Source: Deltaproteobacteria bacterium UBA6106
GTDB lineage: Bacteria > Desulfobacterota > Syntrophorhabdia > Syntrophorhabdales > Syntrophorhabdaceae
NCBI GenBank assembly: GCA_002428485.1
Contig: DIWM01000035.1
Coordinates: 1 to 64,000 of the forward strand
DNA length: 64,000 nt
Direction of reading: 5' to 3'
Below, in pieces: positions 17,137-26,589 of the stretch (the stretch's first letter is position 1; each line of letters opens with the position of its first letter). The notes under the pieces were generated by a model, which saw nothing but the letters and a program-made list of their open reading frames with translations, was not told where the DNA came from and did not search any database. The translations under genes were made by a program, and so were the position numbers.

Positions 17137-17948
17137 GTGGCGTAAGTATGCAACCCCGAAAGAATAAAGTTTACTCCGAAATAGGTAAAAACAACACTCA
17201 TGAAGCCTATGATCGAGATCAATGCAATCCTCTTTTCGCGCCAGCCCTTCACTAATCTGGCATGTAAGAATAAAGCATATATTATCCACGTAATCAATGA
17301 CCATGTTTCTTTAGGGTCCCAGCTCCAGTATGAACCCCAGGCGTAATGCGCCCACACGGCGCCTGTGAGTATGCCGGCGCTGAGCATGGGGAAACCGATG
17401 ATCACGCTGCGGTAGTTTATATCGTCAAGGACCTCCTTTGGCGGAACAACCCCCTTCCATTCGACAAAATAGAGGAAGCCGCAGACAAAGGATATGACAA
17501 ATGCCGCGTATGCCACAAAACAGGTGATGACGTGGATGTGAAGCCAGTTGCTCTGCAATGCCGGGATCAGGGGCTGAATGTTTCTGTCCACCGAAGGCGA
17601 TATGGAGGCGTATCCCATCAGGAAGAGGGAAGCCAGGGACGCACACATGGTGATCGCGGGATAGGGGATCTTTTTTCGCATTACGATGAGCATAAAGGTT
17701 ACAGACCACGCAAAAAAGATGAGCGATTCATAAAAGTTCGCGAGCGGCACGTGCCCCATGTCCATCCTGTACGACTCAACCCAGCGGAGAACAAGGCCCA
17801 GAGAGTGGATGCAGATGGTCCCGTAAAGGGCTATCCATATGACAGAAAGGGTCTTCTCCTTTTTCAGGGAAAAGTAGAGGACGTGGAGAAAGAAAACAAG
17901 GAGGTAGAGCAATGTCGCAACCCCGAGCATCTTATGGTGTATGGCCAT
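17133..17948 (-). CDS. ccsA: Cytochrome c biogenesis protein CcsA/CcsB (heme handling, System II)
   Basis: 271 residues with about eight membrane segments. The heme-binding WWD-type motif is seen as WGSYWSWDPKETWSLITW (about 205-222). It works with ResB to move heme across the membrane and attach it to CxxCH proteins. It overlaps the end of resB by 17 bp and lies downstream of a tetraheme cytochrome gene, an obvious client. The purQ start overlaps its stop. Confidence 0.92.
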   Translation of the reverse strand: MAIHHKMLGVATLLYLLVFFLHVLYFSLKKEKTLSVIWIALYGTICIHSLGLVLRWVESYRMDMGHVPLANFYESLIFFAWSVTFMLIVMRKKIPYPAITMCASLASLFLMGYASISPSVDRNIQPLIPALQSNWLHIHVITCFVAYAAFVISFVCGFLYFVEWKGVVPPKEVLDDINYRSVIIGFPMLSAGILTGAVWAHYAWGSYWSWDPKETWSLITWIIYALFLHARLVKGWREKRIALISIIGFMSVVFTYFGVNFILSGLHTYAT

Positions 17949-19161
17949 GGATCTCCTCTAACAGTTTTTTGAACTCTTTATCGAAGTCTCCCCCGTTCCT
18001 TAATGCCGTTCCTGCCAACAGCAGCCCTCCGGGAACTTTAAGCAGATATATCCTTCTGTGCCGCACGAAGAAGTTGACGTAAAGCCCGAAGAGGATGAAA
18101 ACAAACCCCGTCCACACCACGAAAACCCCGGGATCTCTCGACGCCTCAAGGCCGGTATAGAGCTGTTCCTGAATATCGTTGAGGCTTACCCTCACTCCCT
18201 GCAGGTCTTGCTCCCTGAGGCGATCCACATTCTTAAGGAACCAGGTCGCCTTCGGCTCGCTGCCGTCAAGATATGCAACGAGGACTCCGGGCCCAAAGTC
18301 GTGGACCCTGCTTTCATAGCGGGCCACCATCAACAAAAGATTGTTTTTCCGGAACGCCTCCCGTTCCGTCAGGGCAACTTTTTCTCCTCCCACGTTGAAG
18401 AAAAAGACAGGGGCGCTGCCGTAATTTGACTGGTAAAAACGGATCCCCTTATAGGAAAGGGGTTCGTTCACCCTTATCTCTTTCCCCAGCACGGCCTTTC
18501 CGTTCTCTACCACCTCAACAGTGCTTACGAAATCCTTCGGCTCTCCGGTAGGATAAAAGTTTACCTTGAAGTCTTTGCACGTCAAGGCAAAACCAAGGGG
18601 CATCTCGGCGGGACTCTTCCCGTGCAGCGTTAACCGGTTTTTCGTCTCGCCTATTTTAAGTGTTACAAAACCCCTGTACCCGAAAAGAAGCCCTATAAAG
18701 CTCCCGGCAAGGATTATAATAATGCTCGCATGGATAATAAAAACCCCGTAGCGTGACAGCCGCCCCTTTTCCAAAACCACTCCCTGCTCTCCCCTGACGG
18801 CCAGACAGTAGCGTCGCGTCAGAAGGCCAAGCGTCTCGCCGAAATCTTTCTCCGGGACATAGGAATGAAGGCCCATCTTTAACAATCTGTCTTCGTCGGG
18901 CAGCCTGATAGCCTTTTTCTCCTTAACGAAAAGGGCCAGCCTGCGAAGGCTGCAAGAGATCAGGCTTAGCGCAAACAGGGCGATAAGCGCAATGAACCAC
19001 GGCGCGTGGTACGCATCGTCAAGCCCGAAAAGGCTGATAATCTTATAGGTATTTTCGGAATATATGGCGATGTATTCCTCTGGGGTTGCCCCCTGCTTTA
19101 CAACTGTCCCCAGCACAGAGGCAAGGGCAATAAGGGAGAGGATAAGTATTGCGAATCGCAA
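17932..19161 (-). CDS. resB: ResB-family cytochrome c biogenesis protein
   Basis: 409 residues from the TTG at 19161, with three N-terminal membrane spans, a large periplasmic domain (about 150-340) and a last span near 350-370. It forms the System II synthetase with CcsA. The start is doubtful: the frame stays open upstream to the cytochrome stop, and the residues there (HKKSIFEAAREFVASLRFA) look like the usual ResB N-terminus. The only start candidate there is a CTG at 19213-19215, just after GGGGGA. The true product may therefore be about 427 residues. Confidence 0.88.
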   Translation of the reverse strand: MRFAILILSLIALASVLGTVVKQGATPEEYIAIYSENTYKIISLFGLDDAYHAPWFIALIALFALSLISCSLRRLALFVKEKKAIRLPDEDRLLKMGLHSYVPEKDFGETLGLLTRRYCLAVRGEQGVVLEKGRLSRYGVFIIHASIIIILAGSFIGLLFGYRGFVTLKIGETKNRLTLHGKSPAEMPLGFALTCKDFKVNFYPTGEPKDFVSTVEVVENGKAVLGKEIRVNEPLSYKGIRFYQSNYGSAPVFFFNVGGEKVALTEREAFRKNNLLLMVARYESRVHDFGPGVLVAYLDGSEPKATWFLKNVDRLREQDLQGVRVSLNDIQEQLYTGLEASRDPGVFVVWTGFVFILFGLYVNFFVRHRRIYLLKVPGGLLLAGTALRNGGDFDKEFKKLLEEIHGHTP

Positions 19162-19227
19162 CGAAGCGACGAATTCACGGGCTGCTTCGAATATGCTTTT
19201 TTTATGGCCTGTCAGTTGTCCCCCGGG

Positions 19228-19596
19228 TTACTTCTTGTGGCACTCTGCACATTTCGTTGGCGCATTAACCCCTTTTGCCGTGCTTTCCTTGTGACAGGTC
19301 TGGCAGTTCTTGTGGAACGCATCCTTTGCGGGGGGCGCATTATCTTTAACCTCTTTGAGGAGATGGCATGTTGTGCACTTGTCCGGTTCTTTCGGGTCTT
19401 TATCTTTATGGTGACATACGGCGCAGCCTACCTTTGCCTTCTCGACGTGCGCGGTGTGAGAAAAGGGTGTCGGCGGGAGCTTCGCCCCTTCGAGCAGAAG
19501 GCTTAACGGCTCCGGCGCCTTTTTTTGCGCACCTGCCGCGCCGATGATCATGACAACAAAAAAACCTGCCGCAACGCACAGCGTGATGGCGGGCAA
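19228..19596 (-). CDS. Periplasmic tetraheme c-type cytochrome (c3/c7-like)
   Basis: 122 residues with a signal peptide (1-23). It has four CxxCH heme motifs at C58-H62, C74-H78, C98-H102 and C116-H120. Distal histidine candidates are H47, H50, H63 and H95, giving four bis-His hemes as in class III cytochromes c. The start is TTG, the only start in frame after an upstream stop. It probably carries electrons in an anaerobic periplasmic chain. The resB/ccsA maturation genes follow directly in the same direction. Confidence 0.88.
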   Translation of the reverse strand: MPAITLCVAAGFFVVMIIGAAGAQKKAPEPLSLLLEGAKLPPTPFSHTAHVEKAKVGCAVCHHKDKDPKEPDKCTTCHLLKEVKDNAPPAKDAFHKNCQTCHKESTAKGVNAPTKCAECHKK

Positions 19597-19705
19597 TGTC
19601 CTTCTCGTGGCTCACCTCAAAAAGTTTTTCTCATGTTATCGTAAAAAAAGCCCTTAAGTCAAGGGAATCCAACGCGAAACGGAAAACCTGCTTATGCCTT
19701 TCAAC

Positions 19706-19797
19706 GCATTTTGAATTTTGAAAATTTGAATTTGTTTAGGATTGTCCCTCCTTCGTCAGGATTGAACCTTGCGATATTAGGATTTAGTATTTGCCAT
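19706..19797. repeat. AT-rich repeat, family B half copy
   Basis: The right-arm units of family B are seen (TTTTGAATTTTG, GAATTTGTTTAGGATTG and ATATTAGGATTTAG). The matching left arm is missing, so this is a decayed or half copy between hisH and the cytochrome gene. Confidence 0.5.
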
Positions 19798-19851
19798 GAG
19801 GTGTCAGCTATGTGCTTTTTTTTCTCGTTCCGTCTCGCGGCGGAAATGAGT

Positions 19852-20454
19852 CTATGCGTGGAGGGAGATGAAGTTCTTCAGCAGCACCTGGCCGATCCTC
19901 TGGCTTTTCTCCGGGTGGAACTGGCATGCGAAGATATTATCCTTCAGTATCGAGGAGGTAAAATCTCCTCCGTAATCCGTTCTTGTTGCCGTTACATCTT
20001 CTTCCGGGAGGCAGTAATATGAATGCACGAAATAGAAGTGCTCGCCGGTTGCTATCCCTTTCAGCACCGGGGCCTCCTTCACGATCTCGATGCTGTTCCA
20101 GCCCATATGAGGAACCTTTATCCGGCCCCTGAATCTGGGCACGCTGCCTTTTATGATCCCCATGCCCTTAACGCCCGGCGCTTCTTCGCTTTTCTCAAAG
20201 AGCACCTGCATGCCGAGGCAAATACCGAGGTAGGGCTTGCCGTCCAGGATGGTTTTCCTGAGAAAGGCGAGCAGGTCGAGTTTTCCAAGATTTTCTATGC
20301 ACTTTCCAAAGGCGCCCACGCCCGGCAAAATAACGGCCCTTGCGGACCCTATGACCTCCTTTTCCCTGGTGATCGCCACATCGGCGCCGAGCTTTTTGAA
20401 AACGTTGGTAACGCTTTTCAGGTTCCCCATGCCGTAATCAACAATGGCTATCAT
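19852..20454 (-). CDS. hisH: Imidazole glycerol phosphate synthase, glutaminase subunit
   Basis: Supplies ammonia to HisF in histidine synthesis. With the ATG at 20454 it is 200 residues and opens MIAIVDYGMGNLKS, the family norm. The triad is C79 (LGICLGMQ), H180 and E182 (CQFHPEK). An ATG seven codons earlier (20475) is also usable. The longer frame to 20655 overlaps hisB and is rejected. It is the last histidine gene of this run; hisA and hisF are not here. Confidence 0.92.
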   Translation of the reverse strand: MIAIVDYGMGNLKSVTNVFKKLGADVAITREKEVIGSARAVILPGVGAFGKCIENLGKLDLLAFLRKTILDGKPYLGICLGMQVLFEKSEEAPGVKGMGIIKGSVPRFRGRIKVPHMGWNSIEIVKEAPVLKGIATGEHFYFVHSYYCLPEEDVTATRTDYGGDFTSSILKDNIFACQFHPEKSQRIGQVLLKNFISLHA

Positions 20455-20491
20455 TTTTTCCGCCCCGTCAGACATCCCGTTGTCCGTCTTG

Positions 20492-21076
20492 TTACAGAAC
20501 GCCCTTCGTAGAGGGCACGCCCCGTATCCTCTTGTCTTTTGAAATGGCCTCCTGGAGAGCCCTTCCGAAGGACTTGAAGATCGCCTCCACCCTGTGGTGG
20601 AGGTTTCCTCCGTAAAGGAGATTGATATGCAGCGAGGCCCTTGCCTCATTGACAAAACCCTGGAAAAACTCCTTTATCACGTCGGCGTCGAACTCCCCGG
20701 TCTTGCCGTGCACCTTCCCCTTCCATACGAGGGTGGGCCTGCCGCTTAAGTCTATGGCGCACATGCACAACGACTCGTCCATGGGTATTACGGCATAACC
20801 GTACCTCTTTATCCCCTCATGCTTTGCAAGGGCTTTGTTAAGGGCCTTCCCCATGACGATCCCGATGTCTTCAACGGTATGGTGGTAATCAACATCAATA
20901 TCCCCCCTTGCCTTTATCGTGAGATCAAAAAGCCCGTGCTTTGCAAAGAGGCTGAGCATGTGGTCAAAAAAGGGTATGCCCGTTGAGATGGTGTAGGAGC
21001 CGCTTCCGTCGATGCACCATTGTACCGATATGGTCGTTTCTTTCGTCTTCCTCTCTACCTTTGCTTCCCTCTTCAT
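20492..21076 (-). CDS. hisB: Imidazoleglycerol-phosphate dehydratase
   Basis: 194 residues, monofunctional type without the HAD phosphatase domain. The two metal-binding histidine motifs typical of HisB are present: DYHHTVEDIGI (about 64-74) and LHHRVEAIFKSFGRAL (near the C-terminus, about 164-179). GIPFFDHML is also intact. It lies 12 bp after hisG. Confidence 0.94.
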   Translation of the reverse strand: MKREAKVERKTKETTISVQWCIDGSGSYTISTGIPFFDHMLSLFAKHGLFDLTIKARGDIDVDYHHTVEDIGIVMGKALNKALAKHEGIKRYGYAVIPMDESLCMCAIDLSGRPTLVWKGKVHGKTGEFDADVIKEFFQGFVNEARASLHINLLYGGNLHHRVEAIFKSFGRALQEAISKDKRIRGVPSTKGVL

Positions 21077-21088
21077 GGAACCCCCTTT

Positions 21089-21958
21089 TTATGGAATAAC
21101 CTTGTTCAGCGGGTATTCGACGATTCCCTGCGCGCCGGCGCGCTTAAGCTCCGGAATGATATTCCTCACCGTCTTCTCGTCCATGATGACCTCCACGGCA
21201 ACCCATTCCTGGTCCGAGAGGGTTGAAACTGTCGGCGTGTGGAGAGACGGGAGTATGCCGGTTACCTTCTGCAGCTTATTTTTCGGCACGTTCATTTTAA
21301 GCCCTACCTTTTCCTCGGCCAGAAGGGCGCCTTTAAGCAGCATCGTTATGTTCTCCATCTTTGTCCGCTTCCACGGGTCCTTCCATGCGCCCCTGTTCGC
21401 TATCAAAACAGTCTCTGATTCGAGGATCGTCTCGATGATCCTCAGGCTGTTTGCCTTAAGCGACGCCCCGGTCTCGGTAACCTCAACGATGGCATCGGCA
21501 AGGAGCGGGGGCTTTACCTCCGTTGCTCCCCAGGAAAACTCTACCGATGCCTCGATGCCTTTCTTTTTCAGGTATCTCCTGGTAAATCCGACGAGCTCTG
21601 TGGCGATCTTTTTGCCCTGCAGGTCTTCAATTCGCCTGATGCGGGAATTCGCAGGGACGGCAACGACCCATTTTACCCCCCTGAAGCCCACCTTCCCGTA
21701 CCTGAGCCTCACAAGCTCTACGACCTTTGCGTCCTGTTCGAGCACCCAGTCCAATCCTGTAATGCCCATGTCGAGTATCCCGTCTTCAACATACCGTGCC
21801 ATTTCCTGTGCCCGTATAACAAGACCTTCTAACTCCGGGTCATCGATGGACGGCACATAAGACCTTTCAAGCAGTTTTATATTATATCCGGCATTTTTAA
21901 ACAGCTTGAAGGTCGTCTCCTGCAAACTGCCTTTCGGCAACCCTATTTTAAGGACCAT
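21089..21958 (-). CDS. hisG: ATP phosphoribosyltransferase, long form
   Basis: First step of histidine synthesis. At 289 residues it is the long form, with the catalytic periplasmic-binding-protein-like part (about 1-215) and the C-terminal ACT-like regulatory domain (about 218-289, TVSTLSDQEWVAVEVIM). It should be inhibited directly by histidine and not need HisZ. The GLPKGSLQ opening and DMGITGLDWV are diagnostic. It is separated from hisD by one base. Confidence 0.93.
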   Translation of the reverse strand: MVLKIGLPKGSLQETTFKLFKNAGYNIKLLERSYVPSIDDPELEGLVIRAQEMARYVEDGILDMGITGLDWVLEQDAKVVELVRLRYGKVGFRGVKWVVAVPANSRIRRIEDLQGKKIATELVGFTRRYLKKKGIEASVEFSWGATEVKPPLLADAIVEVTETGASLKANSLRIIETILESETVLIANRGAWKDPWKRTKMENITMLLKGALLAEEKVGLKMNVPKNKLQKVTGILPSLHTPTVSTLSDQEWVAVEVIMDEKTVRNIIPELKRAGAQGIVEYPLNKVIP

Positions 21959-21959
21959 A

Positions 21960-23234
21960 CTATAGCTCCTTTCTTGCTTTTATAGCCTCTCCGTGGGCAT
22001 ACAGGCCTTCGATGCGGGAAAGCCTGACGGCGCTGTCGCCATATTGCCTGAGGAAATCTTTATTGATTTTAACAACTACTTTCCTCTTTGTAAACCTGTC
22101 AACGGAGAGGCCGGCGGTAAACCTGCCCGCGCCGCCCGTAGGGAGAACGTGGTTCGTTCCTATGTAGTAATCGCCCATGGCAACAGTGGTATGCCGTCCC
22201 AGATAGACGACTCCCGGGTAAAGGACGTCTTTCCCTTTTCTTTCATCCCCTATCAGCTCCATGTGCTCCGGGGCGATCCGGTTGATCGCCTCGATTGCCT
22301 TGTCTGCGTTCTTATAATGGACCATAAAGCCGTTATTCTCCAGCGCTTTCTCGATAACGCCCCTTCTTTCGTTCGACGCGATAAGCCGCCGCATCTCTTT
22401 TTCGATAGCCTTTATGTGGGCCCTTGAAGAAGAGAAGAGGCCGACCATTGCCATCTCGTCATGCTCTGCCTGGGAAAACATGTCCCATGCAATGGCCCTT
22501 GGAGAAAAGGGCTCGGTGCAGAGAATGACCAGCTCGGTAGGTCCCGCGAGCATGTCGATGCCGACACGGCCGTATACGTCGCGCTTTGCCTCCTCTACGT
22601 ATGCGTTCCCCGGCCCGACGATCATGTCTACTTTCGGTATGGCTCCGATCCCGTAAGAAAAGGCATATATGGCCTGCGCCCCGCCCAACCTGTATACGTC
22701 GGCAATGCCGAGCAGCTCGCATCCCGCGGCAATATGGGGGTGTATTTGCCCTTTTACGGCAGGCGACGTGATGAAGATCTTCTTTACTCCTGCTATCTGA
22801 GCCGGCACAGCACCCATAACCAGGGATGAAGGGTACGCCGCTGTGCCGCCCGGCACATATATAAGCGCCTTCTCTACAGGAACAAAGGACTCTCTCACGA
22901 CAACGCCTTTCTTTCTGTATATCCTGCCAGGCGGCATTTGTCCGCTGTGGTAAGACCTTACGTTCCTGATCATGCCTTTCAGCACCGTAATGTCTTTCTT
23001 CTCTACTTTTGAGGCTGCTCTTCGCAGTTCGTCCGCAGCAATCTTTAACGGGTATTCCCTGTCCCATTGATCCCACTTTCTGGAAAATTCTACAAGCGCC
23101 CTCTCCTTTTTCGACTCAAGCGTTTTCCTGATCGCTTCTACTGCACGTTTCACATTCCGACGCTTCCTGTTTCGCCCCTCGACAACAAACGCAAGGAGGT
23201 CGCTGTATTCCTTTTCAAGCTCCCACGTCTTCAT
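21960..23234 (-). CDS. hisD: Histidinol dehydrogenase
   Basis: 424 residues, full length. It oxidises histidinol to histidine with two NAD+. The FVPGGTAAYPSS-type motif appears as YVPGGTAAYPSSLVMGAVPA (about 126-145), with GPGNAYVEEAK, DMLAGPTE and the catalytic IAPEHMEL (about 336-343). NHVLPTGG near 378 supplies further conserved residues. Its start overlaps the last 20 bp of murA. Confidence 0.95.
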   Translation of the reverse strand: MKTWELEKEYSDLLAFVVEGRNRKRRNVKRAVEAIRKTLESKKERALVEFSRKWDQWDREYPLKIAADELRRAASKVEKKDITVLKGMIRNVRSYHSGQMPPGRIYRKKGVVVRESFVPVEKALIYVPGGTAAYPSSLVMGAVPAQIAGVKKIFITSPAVKGQIHPHIAAGCELLGIADVYRLGGAQAIYAFSYGIGAIPKVDMIVGPGNAYVEEAKRDVYGRVGIDMLAGPTELVILCTEPFSPRAIAWDMFSQAEHDEMAMVGLFSSSRAHIKAIEKEMRRLIASNERRGVIEKALENNGFMVHYKNADKAIEAINRIAPEHMELIGDERKGKDVLYPGVVYLGRHTTVAMGDYYIGTNHVLPTGGAGRFTAGLSVDRFTKRKVVVKINKDFLRQYGDSAVRLSRIEGLYAHGEAIKARKEL

Positions 23235-24489
23235 CCTTCTTCCTCCTTATCTTTGCGCCAAGGCCCTTCAGTTTTTCTTCTATCTTTTCATACCCCCTGT
23301 CAATGTGGTAGATCCTTGAAACCTCCGTCGTTCCGTAAGCGGCGAGCCCGGCGATTATCAGAGACGCGCTTGCCCTTAAGTCAGTCGCCATTACCTTTGC
23401 GCCGGAGAGCCGTTCTACGCCCTTTACTATGGCCGTATTGCCGATCGCCCTTATATCGGCACCCATTCTGCGGAGTTCCGCCACGTGCATCATCCTGTTC
23501 TCAAAGATCGTCTCCGTAATGGCGCTCACCCCTTTTGAAACAGACATAAGCGCCATTATCTGGGCCTGCATGTCTGTCGGGAAGCCCGGATAGGGGATCG
23601 TCTTTGCGTCCACGGATACGGGCCTCTTTCTTGACATGATAGCCTTAATTGTTGTGTCGTTCTCCTCTATCTCCATGCCCGCCTCTCTCATCTTTTCGAT
23701 GATGGCCTTCAGGTGCCGGGGATTGCAGTTCTCAATAACGATATTCCCTCTCGTAATTCCGCAGGCCGCGATAAATGTGCCCGCTTCGATCCTGTCAGGT
23801 ATTACCTCATAATCACAGGGCGTCAGCGCCTCTACCCCTTTGATCCTGACGACCTCCGATCCTTCCCCCTCTATTCTGGCGCCCATTCGTTTCAGCATGT
23901 GGGCGAGATCAACCACCTCCGGTTCGCGGGCGGCATTTTCGATCACTGTTTCGCCTTTTGCAAGGGCCGCTGCCATCATAATGTTTTCAGTCCCGCCAAC
24001 AGTCACCGTATCGAACGTTACCCGCCCCCCCCTCAGCTTTTTCGCATTTACATCTACATATCCCTCCCGGATCTTTATGTCGCAGCCGAGCGCTGCGAGC
24101 CCCTGAAGGTGCAGGTTGATGGGCCTCTCACCGATCGCGCAGCCCCCCGGGTATGATACGGTAGCCTTTTTCAGGGCCCCCGCAAGGGACCCAAGGACAA
24201 GCACTGATGCGCGCATCTCTTTTACGATCTCGTAGGGCGCCACGTGGTTATCGAGGTTGCTTGTGTCTACGGCGAGGGCGTTGTCTCCTGTCCATGCCGC
24301 CTTTCCGCCGAGCATGGCAAGGAGCCTGATCATGGTCTCCACGTCTCTTAAGCGTGGAACGTTTCCTATCGTATAGCGGCCCCTCTGAAGGACGGTCGCG
24401 GCGATGAGTGGAAGCGCGGCGTTTTTTGATCCGCTGATCCTTACCGTTCCCTTCAGTCTTTCCCCGCCCTCTATGATGAGCTTGTCCAT
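23215..24489 (-). CDS. murA: UDP-N-acetylglucosamine 1-carboxyvinyltransferase
   Basis: First committed step of peptidoglycan synthesis; target of fosfomycin. 424 residues. K22 in the SGSKNAALP loop and the catalytic C117 in PGGCAIGERP are present, so the enzyme should be of the fosfomycin-sensitive cysteine type. The C-terminal part includes FPTDMQAQ. It overlaps prmC upstream by 19 bp and hisD downstream by 20 bp, making one transcription unit from release factor to histidine genes. Confidence 0.95.
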   Translation of the reverse strand: MDKLIIEGGERLKGTVRISGSKNAALPLIAATVLQRGRYTIGNVPRLRDVETMIRLLAMLGGKAAWTGDNALAVDTSNLDNHVAPYEIVKEMRASVLVLGSLAGALKKATVSYPGGCAIGERPINLHLQGLAALGCDIKIREGYVDVNAKKLRGGRVTFDTVTVGGTENIMMAAALAKGETVIENAAREPEVVDLAHMLKRMGARIEGEGSEVVRIKGVEALTPCDYEVIPDRIEAGTFIAACGITRGNIVIENCNPRHLKAIIEKMREAGMEIEENDTTIKAIMSRKRPVSVDAKTIPYPGFPTDMQAQIMALMSVSKGVSAITETIFENRMMHVAELRRMGADIRAIGNTAIVKGVERLSGAKVMATDLRASASLIIAGLAAYGTTEVSRIYHIDRGYEKIEEKLKGLGAKIRRKKDEDVGA

Positions 24490-25304
24490 TTCCCTACAAT
24501 CACCCTTTCGATGCCGGAGAGGTCTTTTCTTGTGATAACCGAAAACCCCCTGGCCCTTAAGCCGGCCCCGATCAGCCCTGCCTGTCTTTGGCCGCCAACC
24601 TCGCAGAGCACGTGCCCTCCTTCTGCAATGCGGCTTGGCAATTTATCTATGAACCTCTCATATATCTCCGTGCCTTCTTTGCCTCCGAGCAGCGCTGTCT
24701 CCGGCTCAAATCTTTTTACATCCTCCATCAGTCCGTCCCACTCGTCGACGGCCACGTAGGGGAGGTTTGCCATTATCACATCGAACTTCACGGTTTCCCG
24801 AAGGCCTTCAAAGAGGTCTGAACAGAGAAGCTGCGTCTTTTCAGACACGTTGAGCCTCCGGGCATTATACCGGGCTACGCGCAGCGCTTCAACGGATATG
24901 TCAATGCAGAGAACTTCTTGCAGCGTCTTTTTGGCAATAACCGTCCCTATCGCCCCCGATCCCGTGCCCATGTCAAGGACCCGGCGCCTCTCTCTCTTTT
25001 CTCCCAGTATCCTCAGCCCCTCTTCGACAAGGAGCTCTGTCTCGGGTCTCGGTATAAGGACCCTTTCGTCAACATAAAGCTCTTCGGAGAAGAATTCTTT
25101 TTTTTGCGTTATGTATGCAAGGGGTTTCCCCTGCCTTCTTTCCTCGAGGAGCCTTGCGATCCTCTCCGCCGTTGTCCCGTCAAGCTCCCTGTGCTGATTG
25201 GCGAGCGCTTCCTCTCGCCCGATATGGGACGCGAAGGCAATGATGTTGATGGCATCGAGTCTTTTAACGGCCCCGTTTTGGGACATGATGTCTCTGATGC
25301 GCAC
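24471..25304 (-). CDS. prmC: Release factor N5-glutamine methyltransferase
   Basis: Methylates the GGQ glutamine of release factors. 277 residues from a GTG start; an ATG five codons later is an alternative. The SAM motif DMGTGSGAIG (111-120) is present. The catalytic NPPY is seen as NLPY (180-183), a variant with Leu at the second position. The N-terminal helical domain that holds the release factor is present. prfA, its substrate gene, lies 8 bp upstream. Confidence 0.93.
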   Translation of the reverse strand: MRIRDIMSQNGAVKRLDAINIIAFASHIGREEALANQHRELDGTTAERIARLLEERRQGKPLAYITQKKEFFSEELYVDERVLIPRPETELLVEEGLRILGEKRERRRVLDMGTGSGAIGTVIAKKTLQEVLCIDISVEALRVARYNARRLNVSEKTQLLCSDLFEGLRETVKFDVIMANLPYVAVDEWDGLMEDVKRFEPETALLGGKEGTEIYERFIDKLPSRIAEGGHVLCEVGGQRQAGLIGAGLRARGFSVITRKDLSGIERVIVGKWTSSS

Positions 25305-25312
25305 CGCTTTCC

Positions 25313-26377
25313 TTATCCTTTTTTTAGTGTTTCTGATTGGAAATGGGCTATCAGTGGGGAGATCACGGGGACAATGTCCCCGTTCAGAACGTCCTGCAAT
25401 TTATAAAGCGTAAGCCCGATCCTGTGATCGGTAACCCTGCCCTGCGGGAAGTTGTATGTCCGTATCCGTTCGCTCCTGTCGCCGGTGCCGACCTGTTTTC
25501 TCCTCTCGTCGGACATTTCCTGTTCTTTCTCGCTCTCCAGCTTTTCTTTCAGCCTTGCCCTGAGCACCCTCATTGCCTTTGCCTTGTTCTTGTGCTGGGA
25601 CTTTTCATCCTGGCATGTTACCACGATCCCCGTCGGCATATGCGTGATCCTTACCGCTGAATCGGTTGTGTTTACGTGCTGGCCGCCGGGGCCGCTGGAG
25701 CGGAAGACGTCGATCCTTATCTCTTCAGGGCTTATGTTTATTTCCAATTCTTCGGGTTCCGGCAGGACCGCAACGGTAACCGTTGAGGTGTGTATTCTCC
25801 CCTGCGCCTCTGTTTCGGGAACGCGCTGTACCCTGTGAACGCCGCTTTCGTAGCGAAGCATGCCGAAGGCATCCTTCCCCTCCACCATCAGAACAACCTC
25901 CTTGAGACCGCCAAGGTCCGACATGCTGACCGTCATCACCTCTGTCTTCCATCGCACGTTCTCGGCATACTTCATATACATGGAGAAGAGGTCCCTTGCA
26001 AAAAGGGCGGCTTCTTCTCCTCCTGTCCCGGCCCTTATTTCGAGAAACATGCTTTTTGCCTGTTTCTCCCCCTTGCTGAGGAGCCTTTCTTTTAGAGATG
26101 TTTCGAGCCTCTCTTTTTCCTTCTCGAGGAGGGCTATCTCGTCTTTGGCGAGCACCTTCATGTCCTCTTCGTGCGCCGACTTGAGGATCTCCTGCGCATT
26201 CGCCGCCCCCACGTCCCTCTTCTTCCATTCCTTGAAGAGGTCCACCAACTCCTTAATCTCTGCCCGCTCTTTGGCCAGTTTTTTATAAGACTCCAGGTTG
26301 GCGAGCGCTTCGGGCCTCGCCATCTCTTCCTCTATATCCTGATATCTCTTTTCTATCTCCCGGAGCCGTTCAAACAT
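25313..26377 (-). CDS. prfA: Peptide chain release factor 1
   Basis: Recognises UAA and UAG stop codons. 354 residues. The GGQ loop is at 231-233 within SSGPGGQHVNTTDS. The N-terminal coiled-coil helices (about 5-105) and EIRAGTGGEEAALFARDLF (113-131) are typical of RF1. It overlaps rpmE by one base, and prmC follows closely, a common gene order. Confidence 0.95.
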   Translation of the reverse strand: MFERLREIEKRYQDIEEEMARPEALANLESYKKLAKERAEIKELVDLFKEWKKRDVGAANAQEILKSAHEEDMKVLAKDEIALLEKEKERLETSLKERLLSKGEKQAKSMFLEIRAGTGGEEAALFARDLFSMYMKYAENVRWKTEVMTVSMSDLGGLKEVVLMVEGKDAFGMLRYESGVHRVQRVPETEAQGRIHTSTVTVAVLPEPEELEINISPEEIRIDVFRSSGPGGQHVNTTDSAVRITHMPTGIVVTCQDEKSQHKNKAKAMRVLRARLKEKLESEKEQEMSDERRKQVGTGDRSERIRTYNFPQGRVTDHRIGLTLYKLQDVLNGDIVPVISPLIAHFQSETLKKG

Positions 26378-26589
26378 TATTTCGTCTTTTTGCCATAGCG
26401 CCTTTCAAACTTCTCAACCTGGCCGGTCGAGTCTAAGCGCTTCTCCTTGCCGGTAAATATGGGGTGGCATTTTGCGCAGATCTCCACGGTGATCTTGTCT
26501 TTAATTGACAGCGTCTCGAAGGTGTTGCCGCATGCACACTTTACTGTCGCCTTCTTTAAATCCGGGTGGATTCCTTTTTTCATGTTCAA
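26377..26589 (-). CDS. rpmE: Ribosomal protein L31, zinc-binding type
   Basis: 70 residues. Cysteines in KCACGNTFET (CxC) and EICAKCHPIFTGKEK (CxxC) mark the zinc-binding C+ form of L31. The zinc-free paralogue is not seen here. It is nested between rho (4-bp overlap) and prfA (1-bp overlap). Confidence 0.95.
   Translation of the reverse strand: MNMKKGIHPDLKKATVKCACGNTFETLSIKDKITVEICAKCHPIFTGKEKRLDSTGQVEKFERRYGKKTK

Noticed and set aside
16312..17304. Longer reading frame of PurQ (330 residues)
   Set aside because: The extra 56 residues overlap ccsA and have no similarity to PurQ; the ATG at 17136 gives the normal opening.
19040..19065. Possible further UAS (TTCGGAATATATGG)
   Set aside because: The right half TCCGA is missing and it lies inside resB; not a match.
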